From Plectosphaerella cucumerina (taxonomy: Eukaryota > Ascomycota > Sordariomycetes > Glomerellales > Plectosphaerellaceae): a DNA stretch of 64,000 bases. Shown piece after piece: positions 1 to 11,938 of the stretch (within the stretch, counting starts at the first letter, position 1; the number at the start of each line of letters is the position of its first letter). Position numbers and translations under genes: made by a program. The stretch lies in contig JAGPXD010000006.1 of NCBI GenBank assembly GCA_020746995.1, positions 2,480,001 through 2,544,000 on the forward strand. Direction: 5' to 3'. Under the pieces are notes generated by a model. That model saw only the letters and a program-made list of their open reading frames with translations, was not told the DNA's origin and searched no databases.

Positions 1-1272
1 AACTCGCGCTCGATCTCGTCGGCCGAGGTAATGTCCCACCACAGGAAGCGGTTGATGAGGGTGGCCAGAGGCTTGAAGGCGATCTTGGGAATGTTGAAGT
101 GCTTGCGCTCCTTGAAAATCTCACGGTCGACCATGGCGGCAATCTCGTACATGGCGTACTCCTTGGGGCCGTTCAGCTCATAGGTCTGGCCGGCGGTGCT
201 GTCGTCGTAGAGCATCAGCTCTAGGGCGTGTCCGACGTCCAGGGACTGTATACGGTTAGGCTCAGATGTCTCTGCATGTGAGGGCTTCGGCAAAACCTAC
301 GTGAACGGGCGAGAACCTCTCCTGCATGTTGTTGGCAGTGAAGAGGTTCAGCGCGTGCGCCAGCCTCAGCAGGAGCTTGTCCTCGAAGCCGAAGATGGGG
401 GCCGGCCTGACGATTGTCGTCTCGGGGAAGATGCTGCGAGCGACCTGCTCGCCCTGGGCCTGGAGGGGCGTTAGCATTGTTGCCTTGGGGAAAGAGGCGG
501 GAGGAACGTGCCTTGGTGCGGTAGAACTCGGACGGCGAGTCGAGGGCGGCGCTGTGGCTGGACATGTGGATGTACCTGTCGACGTCGTACTTGGCAACGG
601 CCTCGACTATCCTCTCGGTTCCCTCAACGTGGACATCTTCCAGAGTGAAGTTCCTGTTCCCGTCTTAGCATGTGTGTTTCCTCGCGTTTCTTGGCTCCGA
701 TGCGTACTTGGTAGGGTAGTTGCGGCCGATGAGGTTGTAGACGACGTCGGAGTGCCTGACGCTCTGCTCGATCGACTCGGTGTTGCGCATATCCCACTCG
801 GTGAAGACGATGCGGCCGAGATCACCAGTGAGCTTGAGATGGCGCTTGGCCATTTCCTCGCGGAAGGGAATGATGACGGTGCATCCCTGGCGTGCTGTCG
901 CAGACTGTGAGCTCAATGCCGACGGTTCGCGTGGTTCTTTCGGTCCATACCCAGTCTGTTCACGATGTAACGACCGACCTGGCCGGTTGCGCCAAAAACG
1001 GTAGCCGTGTGGCCTGGACGGTATGTTTAGTATGTAGGTCGTGAAGAGCGCGCGTCCGAAGCTGACATACCGCCGAGAGACATCCTGCGAGGGAGAAAAG
1101 TCAGCACGTATGCCTCTGAGCGTCAATTGGTCTCCTAGACGTACCTGCCGCCATTGCCTCGCAGGATGGGCTTGCCGGTCCTGGTGATGGCAACATCGGA
1201 AATGGGCTGCCGCCTCAGCACATTGGGTGCGATCTTCTTGGTCGACCGCACGGCGGTCTGGAGGGAAGCCAT
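1..1272 (-). CDS. NDUFA9: NADH:ubiquinone oxidoreductase 40 kDa subunit (NDUFA9-type), 3' end cut off by window edge
   Basis: Accessory subunit of mitochondrial complex I, an atypical short-chain dehydrogenase that binds NADPH at the matrix-arm/membrane-arm junction. Phase-consistent exons on the minus strand are 1272-1145, 1084-1071, 1013-951, 894-708, 653-512, 459-301 and 245-1 (continuing outside). The joined product has a basic, Arg-rich N-terminus typical of mitochondrial import, then the Rossmann Gly-rich loop (ATVFGATGQVGRY) and the family block HSDVVYNLIGR. I chose the ATG at 1272 because the targeting peptide begins there; an in-frame extension to 1356 exists. Exon 2 is only 14 nt, and the intron at 511-460 starts with GC instead of GT. 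It is divergent from rpn9 across 579 bp. Identity is confident; the C-terminus is not in the window. Confidence 0.93.
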
Positions 1273-1851
1273 CTTTGAGTTGTCAAAAGAGGGCCTGAAG
1301 GGGTTGGGATCCCAATTGACTGGCAGCGGTGCCTGGGGTTCGGGTATCGTCGTCAATCGAGCTCTCTCACGGTTCGTTGCTCCGGCCCTTGCACCTTGGT
1401 GTTGCTTGCCGGATGGGCCAATGAGAGGTCACGTGTTGGTCAAGGCCCATTCCAGCTGAGTCATCCCTCATCGAAGCGGCAAAACCACGGCGACGAAGGA
1501 GGCTCGGTGGGTCCAGGCCTGCCCCCTGCCGTTTGGTGCTGGGGGACCTGGGACGTGCGCCGATGGCGGGCAGGCAGGCTGCCAGTCAGCCGCGTTGACT
1601 TGACGCAACGCCGCAACACCAGCTGTAGCTTCCATCCAACACCACACCTCCCCCATCACGATCCCCGAATCAACAACCCGCACCAATCGACACGCTTCTG
1701 CTCGCCAAAGCGGACTACGAAGCTCCTACGAAGATCTTTGTCGGAACCGTCTGACGATACTCCCTTCCGACAGCACGGAGCTCTCCAAGCTTCCATTTCC
1801 CGCACCCTTGCCCCCCAGAAGCTCGGAAGCTGCAGCTTCACCGCAGCCAAG
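1273..1851. promoter_or_regulatory. Shared upstream region of NDUFA9-type gene (-) and rpn9 (+)
   Basis: 579 bp between divergent start codons. It contains short pyrimidine-rich stretches near 1620-1670 and 1800-1850 just before the rpn9 start. No convincing TATA box was seen. Open frames here are short and have no recognisable product. Confidence 0.4.
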
Positions 1852-3123
1852 ATGAGCAACGATGCGATCCCCGAATTCCTCGCCCAGCAGCACGACAAGA
1901 CGCCCGAGGACCTGCAGCCCCTCGTCCTAGACTTTGAGAACTTCTGGGAGCGGAAACTGTGGCACCAGCTTACAAACGCCCTGATCGAGTTTTTCGATGA
2001 GGAGGGCAGCGAGGACCAGCGGCTCGACTTCTACAAGGTCTTCATCGTCAAGTTTGCGGACAAGATCAACCAGCTCAAGCTGGTGGAGCTGGCACTGAAG
2101 GCTGCGGACACATACGATGGTGGGTTACGCCCGAGGGTGGTGACAGCGCATTGGCGGGGCAAACGCTGACGAAATGGAACACAGACGACGATGACAAGCT
2201 CGCCTTCCTGCAGGGCGTTGCTAAGAAGGTCGATCAGGAGGGCTCGCAAGATGCGTTTGTGTACGCCTCGGTTGCCGTCGCTCGGGTCAAGCTGGACCTG
2301 GACGACCTCGACGGTGCCCGTAAGGAGCTCGATGCGGCGGAGAGGATACTCGACACCTTTGACTCTGTCGAGACGGTGATTCATGCCTCGTTCTACGACG
2401 CCAACGCCAGCTACTACCAGGTGAGCGGGACCAAGCAGAACCCTACGTCTGCGGCCGAAGCTAACAAGGCGCCTCCAGCGCAAGATGGACTTTGCGGCCT
2501 ACTACCGCAACGCGCTGCTCTACCTCGCCTGCATCGACATCAAGTCCCTCACACCACAGGAGCGCCATGCCCGCGCACACCACCTCAGCATCGCTGCGCT
2601 CCTCTCCGACAGCATCTACAACTTTGGCGAGCTGCTGCTGCACCCGATCCTGGATGCGCTCAAGGATACCAAGCAGCACGCGTGGCTGCGCGACCTGCTC
2701 TTCTCCTTCAACCGCGGTGACCTGGCGGCCTTCGACGCCCTCTGGAGCAACATCAAGGCGACAGCGCTGCTCAACGACCACAAGGAGCACCTCCGACAGA
2801 AGATCTACCTGGCTTCGCTCACCGAGGCCATCTTCCGCCGCCCTCCCCACGACCGGGCCATGACGTTCGCCGATATTGCCGAGGAGACCAAGGTGCGTCC
2901 CGACGAGATCGAGCACCTCATCATGAAGGCGCTGTCGCTGGGCCTGCTGCGCGGCACCATCGACCAGGTGGACGAGGTGGCGCACATTACGTGGGTGCAG
3001 CCCAAGGTGCTGGACCTGAAGCAGGTGGAGAACATGCGCGAGAGGCTGCTGGACTGGAACTCGAGCGTCAACCAGCTCGGCAACTGGATCGAGACGGCGG
3101 GCGGCGACGTTTGGGCCGCTTAA
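1852..3123 (+). CDS. rpn9: 26S proteasome regulatory lid subunit Rpn9 (PSMD13)
   Basis: Non-ATPase subunit of the 19S lid; PCI-domain scaffold needed for lid assembly and stability, acting in nucleus and cytosol. Exons 1852-2119, 2185-2420 and 2479-3123 join in phase to 382 residues, close to the yeast length (about 393). The N-terminal two thirds are helical repeat; the C-terminal PCI winged-helix region runs from about residue 230 to 340 and includes MTFADIAEETK and the final helix with ENMRERLLDWN. The ATG at 1852 is used because it begins the conserved N-terminal helix; the open frame extends further upstream without homology. A possible AATAAA polyadenylation signal lies at 3269-3274. 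Introns are 65 and 58 bp. Little doubt on identity. Confidence 0.95.
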
Positions 3124-5649
3124 GAAGTTTGGGACGATGGCGGGGATGTGTCTCATGCGGATGCGGTCTCGGCCGAGATGTACAACATAGACGGAGGGCC
3201 GCGGAGCCCAGATAGACCCGTGGCCAGCACCGAGCGATCCCGAGAAGGGGAGGCTGTCCGTTTCGACCAATAAAACATACAGAAGCAGATGCTGACCGCC
3301 GTTCATGTGCTTGTGACATGTTCTGTACGGCGGGTAAGGCACTAGGTCAGCAGGCAGCCTGCACGGAGGAGATGGAAAGAACCTCGAGCCGGGGTTGGAC
3401 GTGTAATCACTGAACGGGGCATCAGAAAGGTCAGGCCTCTATCAGAGAACTGATGTGATGTCAAAACAGCACGTGGTAAATCACGGATGTAATCCACCCA
3501 TCCCTGCACGTCTTAGCGGTTGATCTTGGCGGCGTACGGTCTTTGCACGGACAGACGGTGCCGTCTAGGGCAGCCGTGTTGAGTCATCGGCGATCAGCCT
3601 CGATCAGAAGAAAAATCTTTAGAGCTGCTGTGGCTCTCCAACTGGTCTGGTCCGTTCCATAAGCCGGTGGATGCAGGTAGGGCGTGGGCCGGTTGCGACT
3701 TGGGAACCCCGTGATGATCCGGGAGATCCGGGAGACAGGCTGAAGCGGGGCCGTCGGGCTCCGAGTAGTGGCCCGTCGAGGGCCGGGAGAGGCCATGGGG
3801 CTGATGCAGGGAAGAGAAAAAAGAAAATGACAGGATGTGTGGCTTCCAATCATCGGGGATGAACGGAGGGGAGGGAGAATGGGGTGTTCGGGATTTGTTG
3901 GTAATTAGTTGTTGGTGGAGAATGTCTGGCAGTCATCTGTCACTCCAAGTCGGATAGGAAGTTGATTTAGTAAATTTGCTCATCTTGGAAGCTTTTATAT
4001 GTCAAAGTCATCAAGAATGCCGCTTCTCGTTCATCTCGTTTGCTCGTCAGTGGTGTTCACATTCATGGATCGTGACCAGGACCCAGGGTGGTGGTGAACT
4101 TCGGGGTCGAGGTTGGACGGCCCGCAATCTCGGGGTGGAGCCCGCGCACGAGGGCTGTTGCCCGGATGGCCCGGAGCAACGACCGGCCACCCATCTTCCT
4201 TCTGTCAGCCACCCCCGCCCTCACCTCGACTCACCTCACCGCTTACTGCGGCCGCAACAGCAAGGCTGCCTAGGACGGAAGGCATCGACAGTACTGACTG
4301 GTAGTCACGCCTCACTGAGAGTGAGATGTACAGGTCATCAATAATCAGACATGTGAATAACGACGGAAGTGCCCCGGTGTGGGTTTGCGGAAGGAAGGCC
4401 CGGTGCTAAAGTCTGTCGCACATTCTTCCAAGACTGCCATATTACTAACGGCAAATGTACCTTCCTGGCCCCAGTGGCAAGGTGATCGGAGTTTAGGCGT
4501 CGAATCTACAACTTTACAATGACGTAGCAATCGGATGGGGTTCGCTCTTTCCTCACAATTGCATTCCAAAATCTGGTGGGCAGGGATGTCCCGGGTGTCA
4601 CGACACCTTACCCAGCACCGCACCCACTCCTTCTGACTCCCGCCCGCCCACACACCACACCGACACCGACACAACCACCACCCCTCCACGCTCGCACCTG
4701 CAGCTGCCAGCTTGCACCCTCCCAGCATGACACCACTGCACGCATCCATGTCCGTCGGCCTTTCGCGACTACCGGCGGCCGAACGGCAGCTAGAAGGCCC
4801 CGCCCACCTCAACGGCGACTTCTGATCGATCGCCCAACTACACACCACAGTCAGTACTCGCCTCATCCATCCCAACCACACGCCGTCCTGCACGGACAAG
4901 TCAGACCGACATGCCGGTCTCAGTTTTCGCAAACGCCGGCTCCATGGCCCTTGTCTGTGGCAGCTACCGCTCGTCGCAAAACCATTTCTCCATCGGGCAG
5001 TACACCAATGAAATCCGAAATACGCGTAGAGGCCATCGCAGACCGCTCCGCGCCGGGTCGCAACTCTGATACCCCATCCGGCACCACAGTCTCCAGAAGG
5101 CAGAAGGTACCACCTCGAAAACTCCGTTTCGATCCCGGCCGCCTCGGCAAGGCTCCGTCCTCCATCCGCGACGTGGCTTGCCGCCCCCCCTCCTCCCTGG
5201 ACTGCCTCAGGCTGGAGCTGCACCACGACTCCTTGGCCTGGCTCGTCCCTGACAAAGCCCGCCGGAATCCTCGGAGGCACGCAGCGCACCGCGTCTGGTC
5301 CTCCCCCTCGTCGCTTCTTGGCTTCCTATCCCGTCGCGCCCATGATTCACAGACACCCCCCGGACTGGTCTGATGACACAGCTCGGCCACCCCCTCCCTC
5401 CGCCCTGCCTTGCCTTACATTCCCTGAGGCCATACGCAACGGTACCGTGTCTGCCGTAGGATGCTGACCTGATTTCGTCATGGTGTATGGTTTTCTCGGG
5501 CTTGGCCGGAGCCGATCGAGTTCAAAAGCCTCCCTCCGCCCTCCACCAAGTGGTGTAGGGAATGCTCCCTTCCAAAACTTCATTGCTTACCTGCAGCTTG
5601 TTGATACCCCGTTGGCTTGGCCATTGTGTTGTTGCGCGTTCACTCACCC
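3124..5649. other. 2.5 kb intergenic region between rpn9 and the YTP1-like gene
   Basis: No recognisable gene. Overlapping long open frames on both strands (about 4345-5373) have low-complexity Pro/Arg/His-rich translations and no family resemblance. The plus strand from about 4600 to 4900 is strongly C/A-rich, as in fungal promoters and long leaders, so I treat this as 3' region of rpn9 followed by promoter and 5' leader of the downstream gene. Confidence 0.5.
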
Positions 5650-7564
5650 ATGGCGCTCCGTATCCGGTCTCTCCTTCGTCCCACCACAGCACTCGTTGTG
5701 CTAGCCCTGCTCCCGGCGGCACTGGGCCATGGCGACGAGCATGGCCACGACGCAGCAATGGGCCATTCCATGGCCGACGAGGGCCACGACCATGCAGCGC
5801 CCGATGCGCCGGCACCCGGCGACGCAGACCCCAACACATACTTTGCACTCGCAGACCACGCAGGGCTCATGTACGCGCACATCGCCCTCATGATCTTGGC
5901 CTGGATCTTTGTGCTGCCGGTTGGTGAGTAACACCGGGTTGGTCCCTGCTATCACCAAAAGCTCTAACCCGCTGCCTTTAGCCGTCATGCTCTCCATCGC
6001 CCGATCGAGATATACCCTCGCCCTGCAGTTCCTCTTCCTCGCGACAAACTCAGGCGGCATGCTTCTCGCCGTGATCTATAACGCCGCGACTCCCGATTTG
6101 TACCCCAACAACGCCCACCACAAGGTAGGCTGGATCGCCGCTGTTGTTCTGGGCGTCCAGCTCGCTATAAGTGTGCTCGGCCGCGTCGCCGGCGCTTTTC
6201 GCAAGGAGCTCACGGACGACAGCAGCACTCATGGCGAGTACCAGGCCTTCCTGTCTGCTTCGGCCGAGCGAAACCGCATGCGCCACACCGAGTTCAGCGA
6301 CGCGTACCACCGGCTCTCCAACGATAGTGGACAGGGGACGGAGCCCAACACCGAGTCCCTGCGCAGTACTTCCATCTCGTCGGCCTCGCCACGGCTGTCC
6401 ACCGAGGGGCGCAAGGAGTACGCCGACCACGACGACGATCTCGAGGATGGCCCCGCCATGCCGATGCCCTCCGAGGCAAAGACGTCGCTGCTCCTCCGGG
6501 TCTCTGAAAAGATCCCGGCTCGCGTTTTCAAGGGCCTAATGCTGGTGTACAATATCATCGATCGGGTCATTCTGCCTTTCGGCTTCGTCGTCATCTGCCT
6601 GGGCATCGTGACTTATGGCCGCTTCTTCGAGGGACGGGCCATCTTTTCCGGCCTCGCGCACTGGGTCAAGGGCGGCATCTTCTTCTGGCTTGGCGTGCTG
6701 ACTTTGGGTCGGTGGTCTGGCAGCTTCGGCGAGATCGGATGGGTAAGTCCAAAACTCAATGTTGTCGAATTTGCGTTGACAAGTTACCAGGCGTGGAACC
6801 TCCGCCCCAAGAACTCCCACGGCAAGTGGCGGCCATCGGCCGAGTTTGTCGAGAGCTTCCTCATCTTCGTCTACGGCTCGACCAACATCTTCATGGAACA
6901 CATGGGCAACGTGGACGGGAAATGGACCGCCCAGGACCTGGAGCACCTCTCCATCACCGTCCTTTTCCTCGGCGGTGGTCTGGTAAGCAATACCCATTCA
7001 CTATCCCCGAACACTGCTGACCACCTCCAGCTCGGCATGCTCATCGAGTCCGTCCGAGTTCGCGACCTTCTCAACACAACCGTTGACAAGGCCTCCACCC
7101 ACGACGAGGAGCACTCTCCCGCCCTTGGTGCCCCCCGCCAGTACGACTTCTCCATCAACCCCATCCCGGCCCTCGTCATTCTCCTCCTCGGCATCATGAT
7201 GAGCTCGCACACTCAGCCGACCATGATCTCAAGCATGATCCACAAGCAATGGGGCAACCTCCTCACCGCCGCGTCCTTCGCCCGCGGCATGACCTACGTC
7301 CTGCTATACCTCAAGCCCCCCCGCTCCATTTACCCCTCCCGCCCGCCGACAGAGCTCCTCGCAGCCTTTGGCCTCATTGCCGGCGGCGTCATCTTCATGG
7401 CCAGCGCGGGCGATACAGTCCAGGGCATGATTCACTACGAGCTCGACGCCATGTTCATGTACACGGTCACCATGGGCCTCGTCGGGCTGCTGATGGCATG
7501 GATCATTGTCGTGCTCTGCATCAAGGGGTGGGCTGTCCGTAGGGAGGCCAGGCTGGAGGAGTAG
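5650..7564 (+). CDS. YTP1-like multipass membrane protein (DUF2427 + Ytp1 C-terminal domain)
   Basis: Fungal integral membrane protein of unknown biochemical role, related to yeast Ytp1. Exons 5650-5923, 5982-6742, 6791-6982 and 7031-7564 join to 586 residues. A signal peptide (about residues 1-25, ending LPAALG) is followed by a His/Asp-rich luminal stretch (HGDEHGHD repeats, about 26-50), one membrane segment near 78-92, further helices in the DUF2427 region, a charged Ser-rich loop (about 165-280), and then the multipass Ytp1 domain. The first ATG after an upstream stop-free stretch is at 5650. The second and third introns are each exactly 48 bp and contain no stop, so the unspliced frame stays open; I splice them because donor (GTAAGT, GTAAGC), branch and acceptor are canonical. 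The His-rich segment suggests metal binding, but that is inference. Confidence 0.85.
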
Positions 7565-7904
7565 TGAGAGGATGGTCTGTTCTGGTGACGATGGTACAGC
7601 GGGTACCTTGCATGGATGGATTTGTTTTGGACACGAAACGGCCTTTGATACCCTAGTATAGCCTCGGAGTATTGCTTTCTCGTGCTGGGCTTGACCCTCT
7701 AGCACCTTATTGATTTGGTATGCCGCTTGGATCTCGTCGTGTCGAATGCGTCTCTTGTACAGCGCCGTATGTCTGACTCTCGTGCTCGCCCGGCCTTTAC
7801 CAGGCCAGTCTCGACTCCCAAACGGCCCGTCCCATGCTCGGGCACCACCATCATTCCTGGCAATGCCGTCTCTTGAAGTCCCATCGCTAAAAACACAAAC
7901 CCCC
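7565..7904. other. Tail-to-tail intergenic region
   Basis: 340 bp between the stop codons of the YTP1-like gene (+) and the Rsa3-like gene (-). No further gene was seen; it should hold both 3' UTRs. Confidence 0.5.
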
Positions 7905-8177
7905 CTACGCAGTCTTCCCCTCACTCTTCCTCTTCTTCCTCCTCTCCTTCTTCTCCTCCTTCACCCCCTCCTCATCCTTCTCCTCAGCCGTCGTCGTAGT
8001 CATAACCCTCTCCCTCTCCGCATCGCCATACATCCCCGCGCCCTGCTGCAGCGCGTGCACGAGCAGCGGCACCGATGAGTCGGGCTTAAAGTCGTCTGCT
8101 GCGCGGAGGGCGTCCAGATCCGCTGCGAACTCGCGCGTGGCGCGCTGGAGGTAGAAGGATGGGAAGGAGTTGGCCAT
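7905..8177 (-). CDS. Small Rsa3-like (ribosome assembly protein 3 domain) protein
   Basis: Single-exon frame of 90 residues. Residues 8-50 fit the Rsa3 domain pattern (FYLQRATREFAADLD, LRAADDF, then a VPLLVHALQQG helix); the last 25 residues are a Glu/Lys-rich tail with KKERRKKRK, a likely nuclear or nucleolar signal. In yeast Rsa3 acts with Dbp6 in early 60S assembly and has a long acidic N-terminal region; here only the domain is present, so this is a short form of the family or a paralogue. The ATG at 8177 directly precedes the domain and no upstream exon is apparent. Codon use and the conserved hydrophobic spacing argue that it is real. Family placement is from memory of the motif, so moderate confidence. 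Confidence 0.6.
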   Translation of the reverse strand: MANSFPSFYLQRATREFAADLDALRAADDFKPDSSVPLLVHALQQGAGMYGDAERERVMTTTTAEEKDEEGVKEEKKERRKKRKSEGKTA

Positions 8178-8726
8178 TTTCCCGGTGGATGATGTGTCTC
8201 GTAGAAGTGGTAGGTTGATCCGGCGTGTGTGCGTTTTTGTTCAATAGGATGTGAGAGATGGTTTGGCGATGGGTTGAGTGACTCTGAAGTCAGGGTGTGG
8301 TAGAGGTTGAGTGAGGTGAAGATTGAAGATTTACAAAAGTGGGCCCTCCTCTAGCACTTCACGGGCAGCGCCTCACCCTTAAACCATCACGACACCACCA
8401 TGATGTAGGTAAACACAATCATTCCATTTCATCGAGTATCATAACCCGCGCCGTTCTCAAAAAAGCTACTAACCAAAAGCCTCCGCTCCAGCAAAAAATG
8501 CCCCGACTGTCTAACACCCCCAAGATCCCCATACCAGTCGGCCTCCTCGTGCTATGTACTCCTCCTTATCAAGGGGCATATTCCCCCCGCCCCCGGAACA
8601 ACAGAGAAATGACAAATAAAAATGATAAAAAAATCAGTGGTATCTCGGGGTCATGTGCCAGCCGGCCGTGTCAAGTCTAGACGGGAGAGAAATCATGGTA
8701 GAAGGAAAGAGATAACAAGCAAGCAC
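8178..8726. other. Intergenic: upstream of Rsa3-like gene and 3' UTR of wc-1
   Basis: 549 bp between two minus-strand genes. It contains A-rich stretches near 8600-8640 that could serve wc-1 polyadenylation on the other strand. No coding sequence was recognised. Confidence 0.45.
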
Positions 8727-11700
8727 CTAGGCGTTGGCGCCCTCGCGCTCCTCGCAGATGGACGTCACCGCCGCGCCGCTCCCGCCTTCGAGCAGCGGTT
8801 GACTCGGCGGCGGCATCGTCGCGTGGACTTTGCCGAGGTGCATGCCCGGGGTAGTGTTCCCAGCGGCATCACCACCCGCCGGCGCCGGCGCGCCTCCTTC
8901 GGTGCTGCCGAGCTCGCGCTGCAGCGGTGACGACTGGACCGGCGAGTTGGACCGCTTGCTCGCGAGTTCGTTGACAGTGCTGGCGCCGCGGGACGAGTTG
9001 CGTGGTGATACGCGGCCAGTCTAACTCTCAGTCAGCCATCGGTTTACTTTTCAACGGAAGACTCGCTGCTTACCTGCTTCGCCCACCGGAGGCCGCAACT
9101 GTTGCACAGATCGCGCTGGCCGCTGGGCCCCCGCCGCCACTCGGGCGTGTTGCGCGTGTGACAGTTGGCGCAGTCGCGCACCACGTTGCCCACGCCCTTT
9201 CTCCTCTTCCTCTTCTTCTTGTTGGACAGCAGGCCGCCCAGTTCCTCGGCCAGGATCCTGTTGACCTTCTCCATCTGACGCAGCTCAAACTGCCAGCTCG
9301 AACACTTTGTTGTCCTCAGCTCGTCGAAGATGTTGTCGTCGGCAGCGAGGGCGGCATCCTGGGATCCGTGCTTCAGAGCGCCGCCGCCGGGGACAGACAC
9401 GGTACCCATGCTGTCGCCGCCGCCTCCGCTTGGCATCTGGGGCCCGCTGCGACCTCCTGACTTGGTGCTGCCTGCTGGTGTCGCGGCTGGCGCGATGGCC
9501 CTTGAAGATGCCTTGAGCAGCTTGGTCTGCCCCAGGAGGAAAGTCGGCTTCTCTCCCTCGACGGCGTCGCCGGGGTAGAGGATCGTCTGCGCCTGAAGGA
9601 CCTGGCCTCTCCGGTTTTGCACCTCGTGCTTGCAGGTGACAGTCTTTCCACGCCTGGCCTTTTCAATCGCCCGTCCAAACTCGGCCCTCGTCTCCTTGCG
9701 CATGAGTTCTTGTATACTCGTCCCGACGAGATCGCTCGGATGCAAGTCCAGTAGCGACCGCACATTGGAGGCAACGAAGAGGAACATGCCCGACGTCGAG
9801 AGCTTCGTCCAGACCTCGCTGTCGCCGATACCGCCGTGCGCATCCAGCTGCCGCCTGCTGAGGGTGTACACCGGACGCTTCCGGCCAACCAGGATGATGC
9901 TCTTCCGCCCCTTGCCCTGCTCGACAAAGAGGGATCCGTGGCTCTCGAACCAGGTGTACCCGCTGTGCTTCCGCCTGATGCGGAATACAATGTTGACCGG
10001 GCTGCCGGGGGTGGTGTCCTTGAGCTCCCGAGTGACGGGGACGATGTCCGAGGGGTGGCACACTGTGGACAGCGAGTTGCCAGCGAGCTCTGCGGCGTCG
10101 TACTCGAGAATCTTCTTGCACGAGGGCGAGACGTACATGAACAGGCCCTTGAGCGACAGCACGTGTACGACGTCGTCCGTGTTCTCGAGGAGCATCTTGT
10201 CCCAGGACTGCTTGTGCCAGTCGGACACAACGCCCTTTGGATTGAACTGCTGTAGGAGTGTCGACACGTCGTCGACGCCCAGCGTCTGTCCGTTCTCGGG
10301 CTCCCACTGGCTGGACGTCGGTGGTGTCCAGATGTATTGACCGATGTCGCTGTGCTTGTAGTTGATCTGGACGCCACCGAGCTCCTGACCCGACGAGATG
10401 GCATCAGGGCACTCGACGAGATCGATCTGGAAGCCGACAAAGAACCGAATCTCGTTGGGGTCGTCCCACGGAATCGGGATCATGGTGAGCAGGTTCAGGA
10501 ACGGCTTCCCGCCCTTTCTGTAGTTGATCAAACTCTGCTGGACCTCCTTTCCCTCGTGAATGTTCTTCTTCAGGTTATATACTGCGCCGTCGTCGACAAA
10601 CTCGCGCTTGGATCCGGCCTCGACCTTGCCATCGGGGCTCTGGAGGAAGCGGCAGTTCTGACCGACGATTTCGTGGCGGCTGTAGCCGGTGAGATTCTGG
10701 AAGTTGTCGGACACGTAGATGATGGGGCAATCGTTGAGGGAGACGTCGCAGACGACAAAGGCGCACGACATGTCGACGGCGCCGAGATGGATCTCGGCAT
10801 TCTTCCGCGTGGCGACGTACCACAGGGCGCGCAGCATATCGAAGCCGCTCTTCGAGTAGACCGTCTTTTCCTTGGCATCTGGCCGAGGTGTCGGGGGTCC
10901 GATGGCGGGTGTTGTGGCGGATGAGGGTGCATTTTGTGATCCCGTCGTCTGTGGCGTTGATAGTGACGAGCCGCGAGGGGGCGACAGGGAGGTTGACGAC
11001 ATGTCCCGCTTCAAATCCGCCGGCGCCGTCGGCTGCACGGCATGTTGGGCTGCCTGCAACATCGCCTGCTGCATTACCGGGGGAGGTTTGAGGTTCATGC
11101 CCTGGTTCTGGGGTATCAGCTCTTCGCTGGGTGTCGGATCCGCTGGTGGCATGATAGGTGGCCGTTGCATCATGTTATCGGGAGGGTTCATCGTAATGTT
11201 GTCGCCCTGGCCCAGATCCATCGAAACATCGGCGGAGCCATTGTTCAACGCATCGGTAGGAAACTGCGTCGCCAAGGGAGAGGTGGCGAACATGTTCAAG
11301 TTGTTGCTGCCGTTGCCGGTCATCGGTCCCATGTTCATGCCGCTGTTCCCGTTGCCGGCCATGGGGCTCATGTTCATGCTGGCAAAGTTGTTGGGTATTA
11401 TGTTCATCATGTCGGAGCTGTACTGGACGTAGTCGTTGGATGGCATGCCCTGCAGGACCTCCATATTGGAGAATGTGTCCATGGCACCAGTCATGCCGTT
11501 GCCATTCATCTGGTTGGGCATGACGCCTTGCATGACGCCGCCCATGTTGTTCTGAGGCATGCCATTTGGCATGCCGTTCTGTTGCATGGCGACGTTCATG
11601 TCCGGCATGCCGTAGCCGCTGTTGCCGTTGGTGTCAAAGGTATATCCCCTGTACTGATCTGGGGAATTTCCGAAATCCATCATGGACATGCGTCGGTCGG

Positions 11701-11938
11701 CTTCGTTTTGCATCATCTGCTGGTTGTATGGGATGTGGATGCTCCGCCTGCGGCCGAGTTCGTTGTGGTTATTGGAGATGATGTCGTCGAGAGATTCGGG
11801 GTTGGGGTTCCCCATCATGGACATTTGCCGCTGTTGCATCGCCTGTCCCTGTTGCTGCTGCTGGTTCTGGCGGACTTGCTGCTGCTGGAGCCTCTGCTGA
11901 AGCTCAGCGGAAATCTGTGGGTCGTAGAAGGACTCCAT
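8727..11938 (-). CDS. wc-1: White collar-1: LOV/PAS blue-light photoreceptor and GATA transcription factor
   Basis: Flavin-binding photoreceptor and transcription factor; with WC-2 it forms the complex driving light responses and the circadian clock. Exons 11938-9074 and 9020-8727 (53 bp intron) give 1052 residues. In order: Gln-rich N-terminus (about 13-36); Met/Asn/Gly-rich region to about 290; LOV domain (about 370-500) with the photoactive motif GQNCRFLQ, Cys429; two more PAS domains (about 570-690 and 700-820); a basic cluster KKKRKRRKG; one GATA zinc finger (about 923-947, C-X2-C-X18-C-X2-C) ending CNSCGLRWAKQ. The second exon supplies a 97-residue tail containing SQPLLEGGSG, as in Neurospora WC-1; without the splice the frame stops shortly after the finger. 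All key photochemical and zinc ligands are present. Start at 11938 fits the family; an upstream exon is not excluded. Confidence 0.96.

Noticed and set aside
4345..5373. Long overlapping open frames on both strands (314 codons minus, 265 codons plus)
   Set aside because: Both translations are low-complexity (Cys/Arg/Gly or Pro/Arg/His) and mirror each other in GC-rich DNA; no domain or family pattern. More likely promoter and leader of the YTP1-like gene.
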